Source: Deltaproteobacteria bacterium
Lineage (GTDB): Bacteria; Desulfobacterota; DSM-4660; Desulfatiglandales; Desulfatiglandaceae
Reading direction: 5' to 3'
Assembly: GCA_019309145.1 (NCBI GenBank)
Contig: JAFDGR010000001.1
Location: 1 to 64,000, forward strand
DNA length: 64,000 bases
The stretch's first letter is position 1. Every line of letters begins with the position of its first letter. Position numbers and translations under genes: made by a program. Below are positions 15,164 through 24,201 of this stretch, in pieces. The notes beneath the pieces were generated by a model. That model was not told the DNA's origin and did not search any database. It saw only the letters and a list, made by a program, of their open reading frames with translations.

Positions 15164-16948
15164 GTGGTACAATCTATTGAGGTTGGTCGATTAGCGGCAG
15201 ACGGAGAATCACTTTCAAAGGCTGGTATCATCCAGCTGTCAGGTATCTTCAGGGAATGCACAAAGGCCGGCGGGGTGGCAGACCATGAGACGGCTGCGTC
15301 TGCATTAGGTATCCACCCAGAGACTGCATGGCGAGCGTTTGAGTATTGGCGCTGTCAGGCTGATGCTAAACATTTCGTCACCCACTATTGCATGGTGCTA
15401 TCCCCTCAGGACGAGGGCGGCATGGTGCACGCCCAGAAGTTTGTGCCGGTGCAGCAACAGCTGGAATACATCGATGCGCTGAACGCTGGACGCCTGCTGC
15501 CAGCTGTCTATGACCCCGATAAGTCGGCTGCCCGCCGTATCCACTTCACCAAGAAAGCCCGGAAAGAGGGCTGGACAACCACTACTGGCCTGTATTTTCT
15601 TCATGCGATGTTGTTCCGTCAGTATGAGGACATCTCGCTGATCTCACTTGACCATTACGGTTCCAAGACATGGCTCTCGGATATGATGAGCACATACGAT
15701 AACCTACCTGATTGGTTGAAGCGCCGATACATCAAGAGGACCGAAGAGGTCATCATCTTCGATAACAATAGTCGTGTCAAGGCATGGCCGGCAGTCCAAA
15801 AGGCAGGTCGCTCACGGTCAACGACTGGCATCGGTATCGACGAGGGCGCAACAATACAGAAAGATGGCAAATGGGTTGGTCTATGGGCGGCCGCGCAGGG
15901 CGCAGGCTCACTTGGCATCATAACAACGGGCAGCACCTGTGATTGTCCCGGTGATAGCGCTTACGCCCGTCAGGTTGACAGCTCTAGCGGTGGGCACAAA
16001 CGTTGGATGTATCACGAATGGCCGTGGCATACATTGCCCTGGCATACCCCGGAATGGTTGCAGCAGCAGCGTGAGGAATGCGGGAACGAAGCGCAGTTTC
16101 AGACAGAATATATGATGCGCTGGATGGGCACTGGCGCGCCAATCATGCCGATTGAGATCATCCAAGCGCGGATAGATACGCTCATGGAGACCGAGCCTGA
16201 GTACGATATTACGTTCGCCAACGCATTTATCCCATCGATTAACCCTAGCGGCTCTAACTCTAGCATAGCTGGCAAGCATATAGTCAAAATGTGGCGGCCA
16301 CCTCGGCCGGGCACACAGTATGTCCTTGCGGTTGATACATCGTTCGGCTCGGAAGGCAAAGACCGCTCGGCGATGGTGTTGCTCGACCAAGAGACACGTG
16401 AGGTGCCCCTGACCTATCACTCGTCGCGCAACGACCTACGACTGGTCGTAACGCACGCATACAAAATCTCTGATATTTACGGTGGATGCCCAATCTGCAT
16501 GGAGCGTAACGGGCTTGGTATCGCGGCGTTGCAATATGCTGAACAGTTTGGGCTTGGCCGGCTATGGAAGCAGGATATTGCTGTGCAGGGTATCACGCCG
16601 TTCCCGTCGTTCGACAATGCGCATAAGCAGCAGGAGCTCCAGCCGCAGGATTATGGGTTATGGATCACCAACGATCGGAAGCTGGAGGCATATCAAAAGA
16701 TATATGACCTACTCATCCGGGACATGCTGGTGATCTACGACCCGGCAATACTGCACGAGCTGACGAATATCACTATGGACCGGAACAAGCGTGTCCATGC
16801 TGGCAGCGGCCATGACGACCTTGCGGACGCGCTGGCAATCGCCGTCTTTATCTCCAACCTTGAGTATGCGGCCAAGATAGATATGGCACAGCAGGTCTAT
16901 ACCGAAACGAGCCAAGTAGAACGTGCAATGGCGGATTGGGTAGCATAA
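15164..16948 (+). CDS. terL: Terminase large subunit
   Basis: Codes for 594 aa from GTG 15164 with AGAGGGA upstream. The ATPase part has a variant Walker A region (KKARKEGWTTTT), a Walker B with catalytic Glu (GIGIDEGATI) and the coupling TTGST motif. The nuclease part has VLAVDTSFGSEGKDRSAM (first acidic residue of the RNase H fold), ICMERNGLG and the final HDDLADALAIAVF acidic pair. It pumps DNA into the head and cuts it. Oddly it lies 8 kb after the portal, among tail genes. Confidence 0.93.
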   Translation: MVQSIEVGRLAADGESLSKAGIIQLSGIFRECTKAGGVADHETAASALGIHPETAWRAFEYWRCQADAKHFVTHYCMVLSPQDEGGMVHAQKFVPVQQQLEYIDALNAGRLLPAVYDPDKSAARRIHFTKKARKEGWTTTTGLYFLHAMLFRQYEDISLISLDHYGSKTWLSDMMSTYDNLPDWLKRRYIKRTEEVIIFDNNSRVKAWPAVQKAGRSRSTTGIGIDEGATIQKDGKWVGLWAAAQGAGSLGIITTGSTCDCPGDSAYARQVDSSSGGHKRWMYHEWPWHTLPWHTPEWLQQQREECGNEAQFQTEYMMRWMGTGAPIMPIEIIQARIDTLMETEPEYDITFANAFIPSINPSGSNSSIAGKHIVKMWRPPRPGTQYVLAVDTSFGSEGKDRSAMVLLDQETREVPLTYHSSRNDLRLVVTHAYKISDIYGGCPICMERNGLGIAALQYAEQFGLGRLWKQDIAVQGITPFPSFDNAHKQQELQPQDYGLWITNDRKLEAYQKIYDLLIRDMLVIYDPAILHELTNITMDRNKRVHAGSGHDDLADALAIAVFISNLEYAAKIDMAQQVYTETSQVERAMADWVA

Positions 16949-17337
16949 TGGCGGTAACAAGCAGACATCGATATGCAATATGGCCCCGACCTGTTGACGA
17001 TCTCTCCGGGCCGAGGCGTGGCGCGGACGGCAAGGCCACCTACGAGGTGCTTGGCCGCAAGTATTTCCTGGTGATCATACTGAAGGAGATGGTCGATGCG
17101 TCTATCGACGAGGAAGAGGCGCTGTATCTGACGAGCCGTGCTGCTGGGCTAATCGAGGATGGCCGATGTAAGGCATTGCCAGTATCAGCAGACGAGTCAG
17201 AGTGGCCGTGCCCCTACGCGGGCTGCCCTGCGCTGAGCGAGTTCTTGATGGTCGGCTCAAAGACGTTCCCGTCGTTTCAAGACGATGTTCGATATGTAGT
17301 ATCACACTTCTATTTTGAGGCCTATGTAAAGGCCTAA
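16948..17337 (+). CDS. Hypothetical tail-region protein
   Basis: About 129 aa, starting at ATG 16948 that overlaps the terminase stop as TAATG. RYAIWPRPVDDL begins it, FLVIILKEMVDASIDEEEA is helical and CPYAGCP is a Cys pair. No family recognised. Position before the tail assembly chaperone suggests a tail completion or chaperone role. Confidence 0.62.
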   Translation: MAVTSRHRYAIWPRPVDDLSGPRRGADGKATYEVLGRKYFLVIILKEMVDASIDEEEALYLTSRAAGLIEDGRCKALPVSADESEWPCPYAGCPALSEFLMVGSKTFPSFQDDVRYVVSHFYFEAYVKA

Positions 17338-17362
17338 TACATACACAAAAGGGAGAAACAGC

Positions 17363-18028
17363 ATGAGTAACGACTTGGAGATCATCCATTTCGATGACCT
17401 GACAGATGAGCAACGTAACGAGTTTGCCGGGCATATCCCGGACGTAGCGTTGCTGAAGAAGAAGGTCTTGTTCGGTATCGGCAAAATTGGCATACCCGTT
17501 GTGGAGGTAGAGATACCCAACATGGCGGCGGCCACATTCCGGAAAGAGATGGGGCTTAACCGGATACAGGGGATGGAATGGCTTGCTATCCACCAGAATG
17601 ATGAGGCAACCGCCGCCTTCTTATGGGCGATTATCACGGCCAAGTATCCGGACAAGGACACCCGCCCGTTCAAGAGCCAACAGTCTGTCTTGCAGGCCAT
17701 GACACCCGGCCAGTGCAAGACCAACTATGCTACCGCGTGTCGCATCGCTTACTTCCCGACGGAGGACATGCCGGAGGAAGGGCGGGATTTTTTCTTGATC
17801 TTCGCGCTCGGCGGAGGGTTGTCCCCGCTGGTCGAGACGGTGCAGATGCTGAAGTCGATGCCGGCGCTGTTCTATCAACTGTCACAGAACAGCCAGAACA
17901 TCGACAAGATAGCCGAGCGGGTGGGCGTGAAGATCGACACACCGGGCGACGAGCCAAGTGGTCAACCCACAAAAACATCAAGTCCCTCCAGCTCTGGGCC
18001 TACGCAACCCACAGAGGCATCAGAATAA
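17363..18028 (+). CDS. Tail assembly chaperone, short form (G-like)
   Basis: Codes for 221 aa, ribosome site GGGAGA. Size, helical content, the Ser/Pro/Thr-rich end (TSSPSSSGPTQPTEASE) and position directly before the tape measure fit the G protein of lambda-type tails. It coats the tape measure while the tube polymerises. The last 20 residues look like a linker left when ribosomes stay in frame; ribosomes that slip back one base at 17971-17975 would read on into the extension at 17977-18639. Confidence 0.78.
   Translation: MSNDLEIIHFDDLTDEQRNEFAGHIPDVALLKKKVLFGIGKIGIPVVEVEIPNMAAATFRKEMGLNRIQGMEWLAIHQNDEATAAFLWAIITAKYPDKDTRPFKSQQSVLQAMTPGQCKTNYATACRIAYFPTEDMPEEGRDFFLIFALGGGLSPLVETVQMLKSMPALFYQLSQNSQNIDKIAERVGVKIDTPGDEPSGQPTKTSSPSSSGPTQPTEASE
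17969..17977 (+). promoter_or_regulatory. Proposed -1 ribosomal frameshift site
   Basis: In frame the codons are ACA AAA ACA; a slip of one base places Lys-tRNA on the preceding AAA of the A5 run (17971-17975), giving CAC AAA AAC. It is an A-run rather than a perfect X-XXY-YYZ heptamer. It falls exactly where coding character passes from the first frame to the second. Confidence 0.5.
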
Positions 18029-18639
18029 AGGACGCGATCAATGAGATGGAGCCTTACGAGACGATGGTCATGGCACAAGCGCTGACAGCCGCTATCGATA
18101 TTGGCAAGCATGTCATAGCAGAGGCCATCGGACTAGCGTTCTTCGGTGACCCAGAGGCCGATAGCCGCAAGCCTGATAGACCAGACGTAGGCAAGCCTCG
18201 TAAGCCGCCTAAGCCCAATAAGGATTATGCCGGGCCGCTTGTGTTCCCCGACGAGATACCGCTGGTAACGTTTGGCGAGCGCCATGCAGCGGCTAACGAC
18301 AGGCTGGTAGCCCGGTTGCGGCGACTGCTGTCGGAACACGGCGAGCCAACCTACGAGTCGATCTCCGACAAGGATTGGAAAGGTATCCAATGGGCGGATT
18401 TGATCCATCTCTGGACACCACACCGGCAGGAGCTGTCCCGTGATTCGGGCCGGCTTTATCGTGCAGTAGCGTCACTGTCAACTATATGGAGCTACTACAT
18501 GGCGAACCCTGAGGCCGACAGGAAGCAGCTGGTGAAGGTCTATATGCAGCGGAAGCTCAAGGCGGACGACATTACCGAGGCCGGTTTCTACCTGTTGCTT
18601 GACCATGTGCTTGACTACGTGAAAGGGTCTGCGATTTAG
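17971..18639 (+). CDS. Tail assembly chaperone -1 frameshift extension (GT-like)
   Basis: This frame is one base back from the 17363 gene and runs open to 18639. After the slip it reads KNIKSLQLWAYATHRGIRI, KDAINEMEPYETMVMAQAL and further helical sequence ending DHVLDYVKGSAI, about 220 residues with normal protein composition; before the slip the same frame reads as low-quality Arg/Gly/Ala sequence. There is no start with a good ribosome site at the head of this domain (an ATG near 18045 is possible). So it is probably made only as a fusion to the chaperone. Confidence 0.68.
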   Translation, partial: KNIKSLQLWAYATHRGIRIKDAINEMEPYETMVMAQALTAAIDIGKHVIAEAIGLAFFGDPEADSRKPDRPDVGKPRKPPKPNKDYAGPLVFPDEIPLVTFGERHAAANDRLVARLRRLLSEHGEPTYESISDKDWKGIQWADLIHLWTPHRQELSRDSGRLYRAVASLSTIWSYYMANPEADRKQLVKVYMQRKLKADDITEAGFYLLLDHVLDYVKGSAI

Positions 18640-18640
18640 G

Positions 18641-21388
18641 ATGGCCATCGCTTCGACCACACACAAGATAATTTATGAACATGACTCCATCTTGCAGGCT
18701 CAGCAGGCACAAGAGCAGTTCCGGCAAGCAGGGGTCACCGCCGCCAGCGATCTAACAAAAGCGTGGGCTGGCCCCATAGCTCAGATATACCTGCTGAACC
18801 GGACTATCGGCGAGAGCAGCCGGAACATCATCAGCGCAACAGACAAGGCGGTCAGCCATTTCAACCGTGTGATCGAGCGCGGCATGTCCAGCGCCACCGC
18901 TGCCGTTGGTGGGTTTACATCGAAGTTTATCAAAGACTTCGTGGACATGGGCAAGGCCGTCGAGGGCTGGCGCGTTGGCATGAAGGTTGCGTTACGCGAC
19001 GCTGAGAAGGCGCAGCAGATGTTCGCCTATGGCAAGGCGGCCATGTTCAAGACACCGGCTCAGATACCTGAAATCATGGGCACGCTGAAGTATATGACGG
19101 TGGCCGGCATACCGACTCAGAACAAGCAGGGTGGTTATCACGGCACAGGTGGGTTCTTCGATGAGATAGCTGATACACACGCTATGTTCGCCTCAGAAGG
19201 CATCTCAATGCGCCAAACGGCATATATGGTCAACATGGCGCGGCAGGGCTACTGGCGGCGTGCAATGCGGTTTGGCTTCAACCGTTCCCAGTTCTCCGAA
19301 TGGGCCGAGGGCCAGGGCTATACCGATATGTTCAAGGGCGGCAAGGTTAGCGGCGGGTTGACCGGTCAGGGCGACCTAGCGCTTGAGGCATTCTTGAAGA
19401 ACAGGTTTGGTGGTGGTGCCGAAGAGACCATGAACACCTTGATGGGCGCTATGTCAGTATTGAAGGATGTTGCCAACCGATTCAAGATGGATATGGTGCA
19501 GTATGAGGGCGGCGCTTACGACACTTGGAAGGACATGGTCATCCGTGCGCGTGAGGCTGGCACCAGCTGGGCGGCAGGTGGTGGCCCGGAGAAGTACATG
19601 GCCTTGATCAACAAGGCCGGTGTTGGTGGCCTGCAGCTCGGCGAGCAGGCGCTCATGGGCGCTGCTGACTGGTTTGGTGGCCGGTTCAAGAAGAATCTAA
19701 GGGGCGAAGAGCCGGTTGATTATGCTGCTGCGCTTGGAATAACCGGGATACAGGGCGTCGGCGGACTTGCTACGATGGGGTTGACCGGGTTGACCAAGAT
19801 TATCTCCGGCGAGGACAAGAGCGCGATGGCCGAGGCCATGCGTGAAGTATGGCGTGCCGGTGTCGATGAGATGCTGACGTTCTTGAAGAGCCCGGAACTC
19901 GCCGGGGCAATCAACGCGCTCGCATCGGAAATATTCCCCAACCTGATCAACATCTATGCCGAGCAGTTTGCCACAGTGTTTGCGGCACGGATGAAGGCCG
20001 GCATCACAATGGCGACAGAAGCGCCGTTGGCAACTTTGTTTGTGCTTGGCAAGAAGATGCTTGCCTCGATGGGCGGGTTCACTGCGGGTGGATACGCGGG
20101 TTACAAAATGTTTGGCAAGGCCGGGGTTATACCGGGTGCGCTCGCCGGCGGCATCGGTGTTCCTGCTCTTATGGCGGCTCCTCAAATCGGGAAGTCTATG
20201 GGCATGTTCCAACATGGCGGCCCCATCGGCGGCACTGGTGAGATACCTATCATCGCGCATGGTGGCGAGTTTATGATGAACGCCACCGCGACCAAGAAGT
20301 GGCTGCCAATCCTCAAGGCCATGAACGCACAGAGCTTGGCGGATGGCGGAATCGTTGGCAAAATATGGGGCGGGATGGGCGGAGTAAAGCTCACGCGAGA
20401 CCCCGGTTCAGCACTCAATCGCCTAGCTACTCGCCGTGAGATATATTACAATGAGCTATTCACGCCAGAATATCCTTATGAGACTCCATCAGTTGACTCG
20501 TTCCGCCTGGGTGGCATGAGACCGGGCGATGCTTCTAAGATAATGCACGCATCATGGCTCAAGAAGATGATGCTCCGTATGAGAGTAAATCGTGGGTTCT
20601 TTGGAATGTTCCCATCTGGCGTCATGGGCAAGTGGGGGAGATGGGGGAAGATTGGTCGCGGCATAGGAAGAGCCGGAATCTATCATCTTGCCGAGACCGG
20701 AATCAGGGCTGGCGGAGCAGCTACATGGGCTGGCGCAACAGCAGAAGGCAGAAGACGCTATTACGAGCAGTATGCAGACCAGGGATATGGTTACGACATG
20801 TCAGAAGAGTGGGGCGATTTTCTTGCTGCCCCATTTGCGAAGCCATATCAAACATTCGTGGCGCGCAATATCATGGCGGACGAGGGCGATGTCCGGTCGT
20901 GGGGCATGGGTGATTTCATTGCAGCTGCGGGCGGCAGAGCGTGGGGTGGCCACGAGACATACGGCAATTTCGGCGGATGGATGCGCCGTGCTTCCGGTAG
21001 TGCCACGCAGATGCAGGAATTAACTCGTTATCGGGGCAGCCAACTTGCTGATGTGGTTATCAGGCAAGAACAGGAGTTTGCTCGTAGGCGGCATATACGT
21101 GATACAGAGGGCGATGATTTTGTTCGCGTGCCGGGCGGACTACCACTTGGCGGTGAGGTGGGCGCGGGCATGGGCGTTGATACGTCAGCGGGCGTGAACC
21201 ACGCGATCAAGAGGATAAAGTCTGACATGGCCGCGATATTCGGCACGCCAGGCGTTGCCAGAGCTGGCGAAGGCCGCGTCATTACTGGAGGCCCTTATAG
21301 TCGCGTCTATGATCCGACCGCGTCGCTTAACGCCGCCCGCCAGCCCGTCCACTCGGAGGTCAACGACATATCTTGGGTGGGGTATTAG
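18641..21388 (+). CDS. Tape measure protein
   Basis: Codes for 915 aa. N-terminal helices with heptads (ILQAQQAQEQFRQAG), long Ala/Gly/Met-rich helical stretches, and hydrophobic helices (TLFVLGKKMLASMGGFTAGG, VPALMAAPQIGK) that can cross the host membrane. The HGGPIGGTGEIPIIAHGGEF block is a frequent C-terminal feature of tape measure proteins. It sets tail length; at about 1.5 Angstrom per residue it suggests a tail near 135 nm. The gene follows the chaperone by one base. Confidence 0.9.
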   Translation: MAIASTTHKIIYEHDSILQAQQAQEQFRQAGVTAASDLTKAWAGPIAQIYLLNRTIGESSRNIISATDKAVSHFNRVIERGMSSATAAVGGFTSKFIKDFVDMGKAVEGWRVGMKVALRDAEKAQQMFAYGKAAMFKTPAQIPEIMGTLKYMTVAGIPTQNKQGGYHGTGGFFDEIADTHAMFASEGISMRQTAYMVNMARQGYWRRAMRFGFNRSQFSEWAEGQGYTDMFKGGKVSGGLTGQGDLALEAFLKNRFGGGAEETMNTLMGAMSVLKDVANRFKMDMVQYEGGAYDTWKDMVIRAREAGTSWAAGGGPEKYMALINKAGVGGLQLGEQALMGAADWFGGRFKKNLRGEEPVDYAAALGITGIQGVGGLATMGLTGLTKIISGEDKSAMAEAMREVWRAGVDEMLTFLKSPELAGAINALASEIFPNLINIYAEQFATVFAARMKAGITMATEAPLATLFVLGKKMLASMGGFTAGGYAGYKMFGKAGVIPGALAGGIGVPALMAAPQIGKSMGMFQHGGPIGGTGEIPIIAHGGEFMMNATATKKWLPILKAMNAQSLADGGIVGKIWGGMGGVKLTRDPGSALNRLATRREIYYNELFTPEYPYETPSVDSFRLGGMRPGDASKIMHASWLKKMMLRMRVNRGFFGMFPSGVMGKWGRWGKIGRGIGRAGIYHLAETGIRAGGAATWAGATAEGRRRYYEQYADQGYGYDMSEEWGDFLAAPFAKPYQTFVARNIMADEGDVRSWGMGDFIAAAGGRAWGGHETYGNFGGWMRRASGSATQMQELTRYRGSQLADVVIRQEQEFARRRHIRDTEGDDFVRVPGGLPLGGEVGAGMGVDTSAGVNHAIKRIKSDMAAIFGTPGVARAGEGRVITGGPYSRVYDPTASLNAARQPVHSEVNDISWVGY

Positions 21389-21564
21389 TTGATGAGAACC
21401 AGCAACAGCCCTAGCAAGAACCAGCATACCCCTACTATGAATGGTGATAGCAATATCAGCAGCACTATGGTCGCAATACCACTCAATCCAGCCCCACAAT
21501 GCGGGCATGTAAATGTGGATGAGTCGATCATCCCGCCACATTTCTTGCATGGTTTCAAAGCCAT
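21385..21564 (-). CDS. Antisense zinc-ribbon membrane protein
   Basis: Codes for 59 aa on the strand opposite the structural operon, overlapping the tape-measure stop by four bases. AAGGAG lies seven bases before ATG 21564. It has CKKCGG and CPHCGA, a rubredoxin-type zinc ribbon, then GIATIVLLILLSPFIVGVC and WFLLGLLLVLI, two membrane helices. A TTGACA site lies upstream in the same direction. It looks like a moron: a self-contained gene placed between two tail genes. Its role may be in host interaction. Confidence 0.75.
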   Translation of the reverse strand: MALKPCKKCGGMIDSSTFTCPHCGAGLSGIATIVLLILLSPFIVGVCWFLLGLLLVLIN

Positions 21565-21597
21565 ATCCAATCTCCTTTTCAAGCTGATATTGGTACA

Positions 21598-21626
21598 GAT
21601 GTTGAACGAACGCACGGTTTTGTCAA
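21598..21626 (-). promoter_or_regulatory. Promoter candidate for the antisense gene
   Basis: On the minus strand TTGACA (21621-21626) is followed after 17 bases by AACATC (21598-21603). The -35 is perfect; the -10 is poor, but AACATC also follows the TTGACA of the left-operon promoter at 6273-6278 after 17 bases. It lies 34 bases before the start codon. Confidence 0.45.
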
Positions 21627-21636
21627 GTGAGCGCCG

Positions 21637-24201
21637 ATGACGATCAAGAAGATTAGCACCCGGCAGGTTTATACAGCTGCGTTGGCAGACGAGGATGTGT
21701 TCCGGTTCTCATACAACGCATTGGGCCGCGAAGCTAGCGAGGCGGCAGAGCTGACGGTGGCGGCCACCAAGTTTGCTGACCTGAACCCTGACGATGACCC
21801 TGTTATCTGTGTCCAGTTCACATCCGGCCAAAAGATGTATTTTGACATAGAGGACAGGGGCCTCGACATTGACGATCTGGGCACTGAGCTGACAATCAGC
21901 GTTGTGCCCTCCTCATATCGGCTCTTAGAGCTCGGCCAGAACAAGCTGCTGGCCTACGTCTATTGCACCAAAGAGGACTTTGAGCTCTGGCAAAATACCA
22001 CAGCAGGCCGTGAAGAGATGAGCAAACAATGGTTTGGCGCCACAGCACCGGGCGTGGAATATGAGATACGTGAACGGCTCAAATACCAGGATGACCCATG
22101 GACAGACCGGGAGATACTTGAAGACCTATCCGACATACATGGCATAAGCGTTTGCATAACAGCGACGGAGCGGACAGTTACTAAGACAAAGCCCGTGACA
22201 ATCGACTGGACAGAAAACTTCTTTGCTGTTGTCAAGTCGCTCTATAACGGCCAGTTTGTCTCGGTCAAGTATGACAGCCTAGGCGACACTCTGTTCGTCA
22301 TCGACGTGTTCGATGAACCGGCTTCATACCTCTCGATACTGGAGAACAAGCCGCTTGCTTCCCTCGACTTTGCCCATCCACAGCTGAAGGATGACGCCAT
22401 ATTTGAGCTGATGGGCGGTGAGGTAGATTTCAAGGCCGAGGACTACAAATGGGGTGAGACATGGACACAACCTCTTGACCCCGGACGGGCACGGCTGCCG
22501 ATACACAATACCTACCTCCGGCGGCTGATGAGCGGCAAGGCCCCATATCCCGAGGACTTCTTTGCAATCGGCCAGATTGGGGTGTTGCTGAAGGCGAGCG
22601 CTGACCCGATCTACTCTGCGCTATCGCCTGCTATCCAGAAACGCATCTCGGACTTTTATCGGATCTTGCCGCATGACAATCGGCTGTTCAGATTGGCGCA
22701 GGACAAGTCGAAGGAGCTCAAGGTCTGGGCTGCTACCCGTCCCTTCTACTTCCGGCAGCTGAAGCGGCAGCCAGACATCTCTGACGCTGACCCGACCTCT
22801 CATGTAGTCAAGGAGGTGTGGAACGCCTCCAACTCGGTCGGCGAGGACATGGGCGTCATGGTCTATGCCCGCGAGCGGCGCTACGAGGCCGAGGATGACG
22901 AAGAACCACTGAACGGCACAGCAACCAGCAAGGGCAAGTTCTTGAAGGAGCTGCGAGAGACCATCACGTTCTACGAGGGCATGGTTCCGGGCGTGGCAAA
23001 GCCGGTCGCCAAATGCAAGATAACGATGATAGGCCGCCGGCTGGTTGAACTACGCCCCGCCGGGTTTGATGCTCACACCGCTGTCTCTGCTCAATACAAT
23101 GAGTGGTATCATGAGAACGGCAAAGAGTTTGGGCATAGGGCGTCGTTTTTCAACTCAACGGCAGCGGCTGCCGCTAACTCCACAGGTTCAACAGGCTGGA
23201 CACCGCAATGGGTGTGGGAGCCGAACGCAGGTATGGAGATCGAGGCATGGTTATACGACGAGCGTGGCTACCCAGTATGGCAGACCAAACGGGTGTTCGG
23301 GGTCACATACGAAGAATCTGGCGGAGAAGGTAACTCTGGCATCGACGATTACAACACACGCCCCCCCGAAGATTATGCTGTCAAGAGTGAGAGCGGAGAC
23401 GGCAAGACCACGATCTATAACGACGCCTTTTATGAGAGGGGCAACAGCGGTGATTACCTAGGTGGTAATGGCGGGTCGTTTGGCACCACGTCCGGCACAG
23501 CTGGCGCGGCTGCCGTTGACAGCCAGAACAAGGGGAACGCCCACAAGCGCTATGAGCTCTCGCGTATCCAGAAGCTCGACAAGTATTCTGGTATCTCAAA
23601 CAACACGTTCCACTGGATGATCCTGACCAATGACGGCTGGACGCAAGACCCAAGGTGCCTCGTATCCGCGACGGACACCTTCTACATGCCCATCGACAGG
23701 AGCATGATGCAGGTAATCGCCATGAATAAGGCGCTAGTCAACGGGCTGATGGTCAGCTGGCAGGATGAGCATGGTGTGCCCAACAACCAGCTGACGAAGA
23801 GCAAGGTGGAGATGATCCAGCAGAAATGCTATTATAACGTGAACTTCCCGGAGCCGGGCGACTCGCTGGAGGTTGTGAACGCAGGCCAACGTGTGGGAAT
23901 GGCGCATCTGACTGATTGGGAGCTGGTAGCGGATATTGGCGCTCGGCTACATGCGCAGAAGACATCGTTACTGAACTCATATTCGATAGACCTGCACGGC
24001 TCGTTCCTCATCCCGGCTGGCACACGCATGAAGTTCACGACCCCGCAGAGGGAGATTATCCGGCATGGTGGCCGCAAAGAAACGTTATCAGAGACAACAT
24101 ATAAGGGCACGGTAGAGAATATGCGCATCTCACCGGACAGCAAAGGCTCGATGACGGCGAATATCGCCATGCGCGACTTCATAGGCCGGGGATCAATCTG
24201 A
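21637..24201 (+). CDS. Large tail/baseplate protein, unknown family
   Basis: Codes for 854 aa. The first 130 residues (FRFSYNALGREASEAAEL, VCVQFTSGQK-like strands, YRLLELGQNKLLAYVYC) read as beta strands; the middle is mixed, and KSESGDGKTTIYNDAFYERG with a Gly/Ser/Ala-rich linker (GGNGGSFGTTSG) joins a C-terminal domain ending GTVENMRISPDSKGSMTA. Position after the tape measure suggests the distal tail hub. No peptidase or lytic motif seen. Confidence 0.72.
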   Translation: MTIKKISTRQVYTAALADEDVFRFSYNALGREASEAAELTVAATKFADLNPDDDPVICVQFTSGQKMYFDIEDRGLDIDDLGTELTISVVPSSYRLLELGQNKLLAYVYCTKEDFELWQNTTAGREEMSKQWFGATAPGVEYEIRERLKYQDDPWTDREILEDLSDIHGISVCITATERTVTKTKPVTIDWTENFFAVVKSLYNGQFVSVKYDSLGDTLFVIDVFDEPASYLSILENKPLASLDFAHPQLKDDAIFELMGGEVDFKAEDYKWGETWTQPLDPGRARLPIHNTYLRRLMSGKAPYPEDFFAIGQIGVLLKASADPIYSALSPAIQKRISDFYRILPHDNRLFRLAQDKSKELKVWAATRPFYFRQLKRQPDISDADPTSHVVKEVWNASNSVGEDMGVMVYARERRYEAEDDEEPLNGTATSKGKFLKELRETITFYEGMVPGVAKPVAKCKITMIGRRLVELRPAGFDAHTAVSAQYNEWYHENGKEFGHRASFFNSTAAAAANSTGSTGWTPQWVWEPNAGMEIEAWLYDERGYPVWQTKRVFGVTYEESGGEGNSGIDDYNTRPPEDYAVKSESGDGKTTIYNDAFYERGNSGDYLGGNGGSFGTTSGTAGAAAVDSQNKGNAHKRYELSRIQKLDKYSGISNNTFHWMILTNDGWTQDPRCLVSATDTFYMPIDRSMMQVIAMNKALVNGLMVSWQDEHGVPNNQLTKSKVEMIQQKCYYNVNFPEPGDSLEVVNAGQRVGMAHLTDWELVADIGARLHAQKTSLLNSYSIDLHGSFLIPAGTRMKFTTPQREIIRHGGRKETLSETTYKGTVENMRISPDSKGSMTANIAMRDFIGRGSI

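Noticed and set aside
17788-17794. A perfect in-frame T-TTT-TTC heptamer in the tail chaperone gene, from which the -1 frame is open to 18639
   Set aside because: Frame 0 keeps normal protein sequence for 60 more codons while the -1 frame there reads as Arg/Gly/Ala shadow sequence. I prefer the A-run at 17971; a low-level slip at this heptamer cannot be excluded.
17623-17970. The first part of the long frame 17623-18639 as a separate gene start
   Set aside because: Composition is that of a shadow of the chaperone gene and there is no ribosome site at 17623.
22242-22433. Long antisense frames inside tail genes (several between 7.8 and 37 kb)
   Set aside because: They mirror the third-codon-position bias of the plus-strand genes and lack ribosome sites; only the gene at 21385-21564 has independent support.
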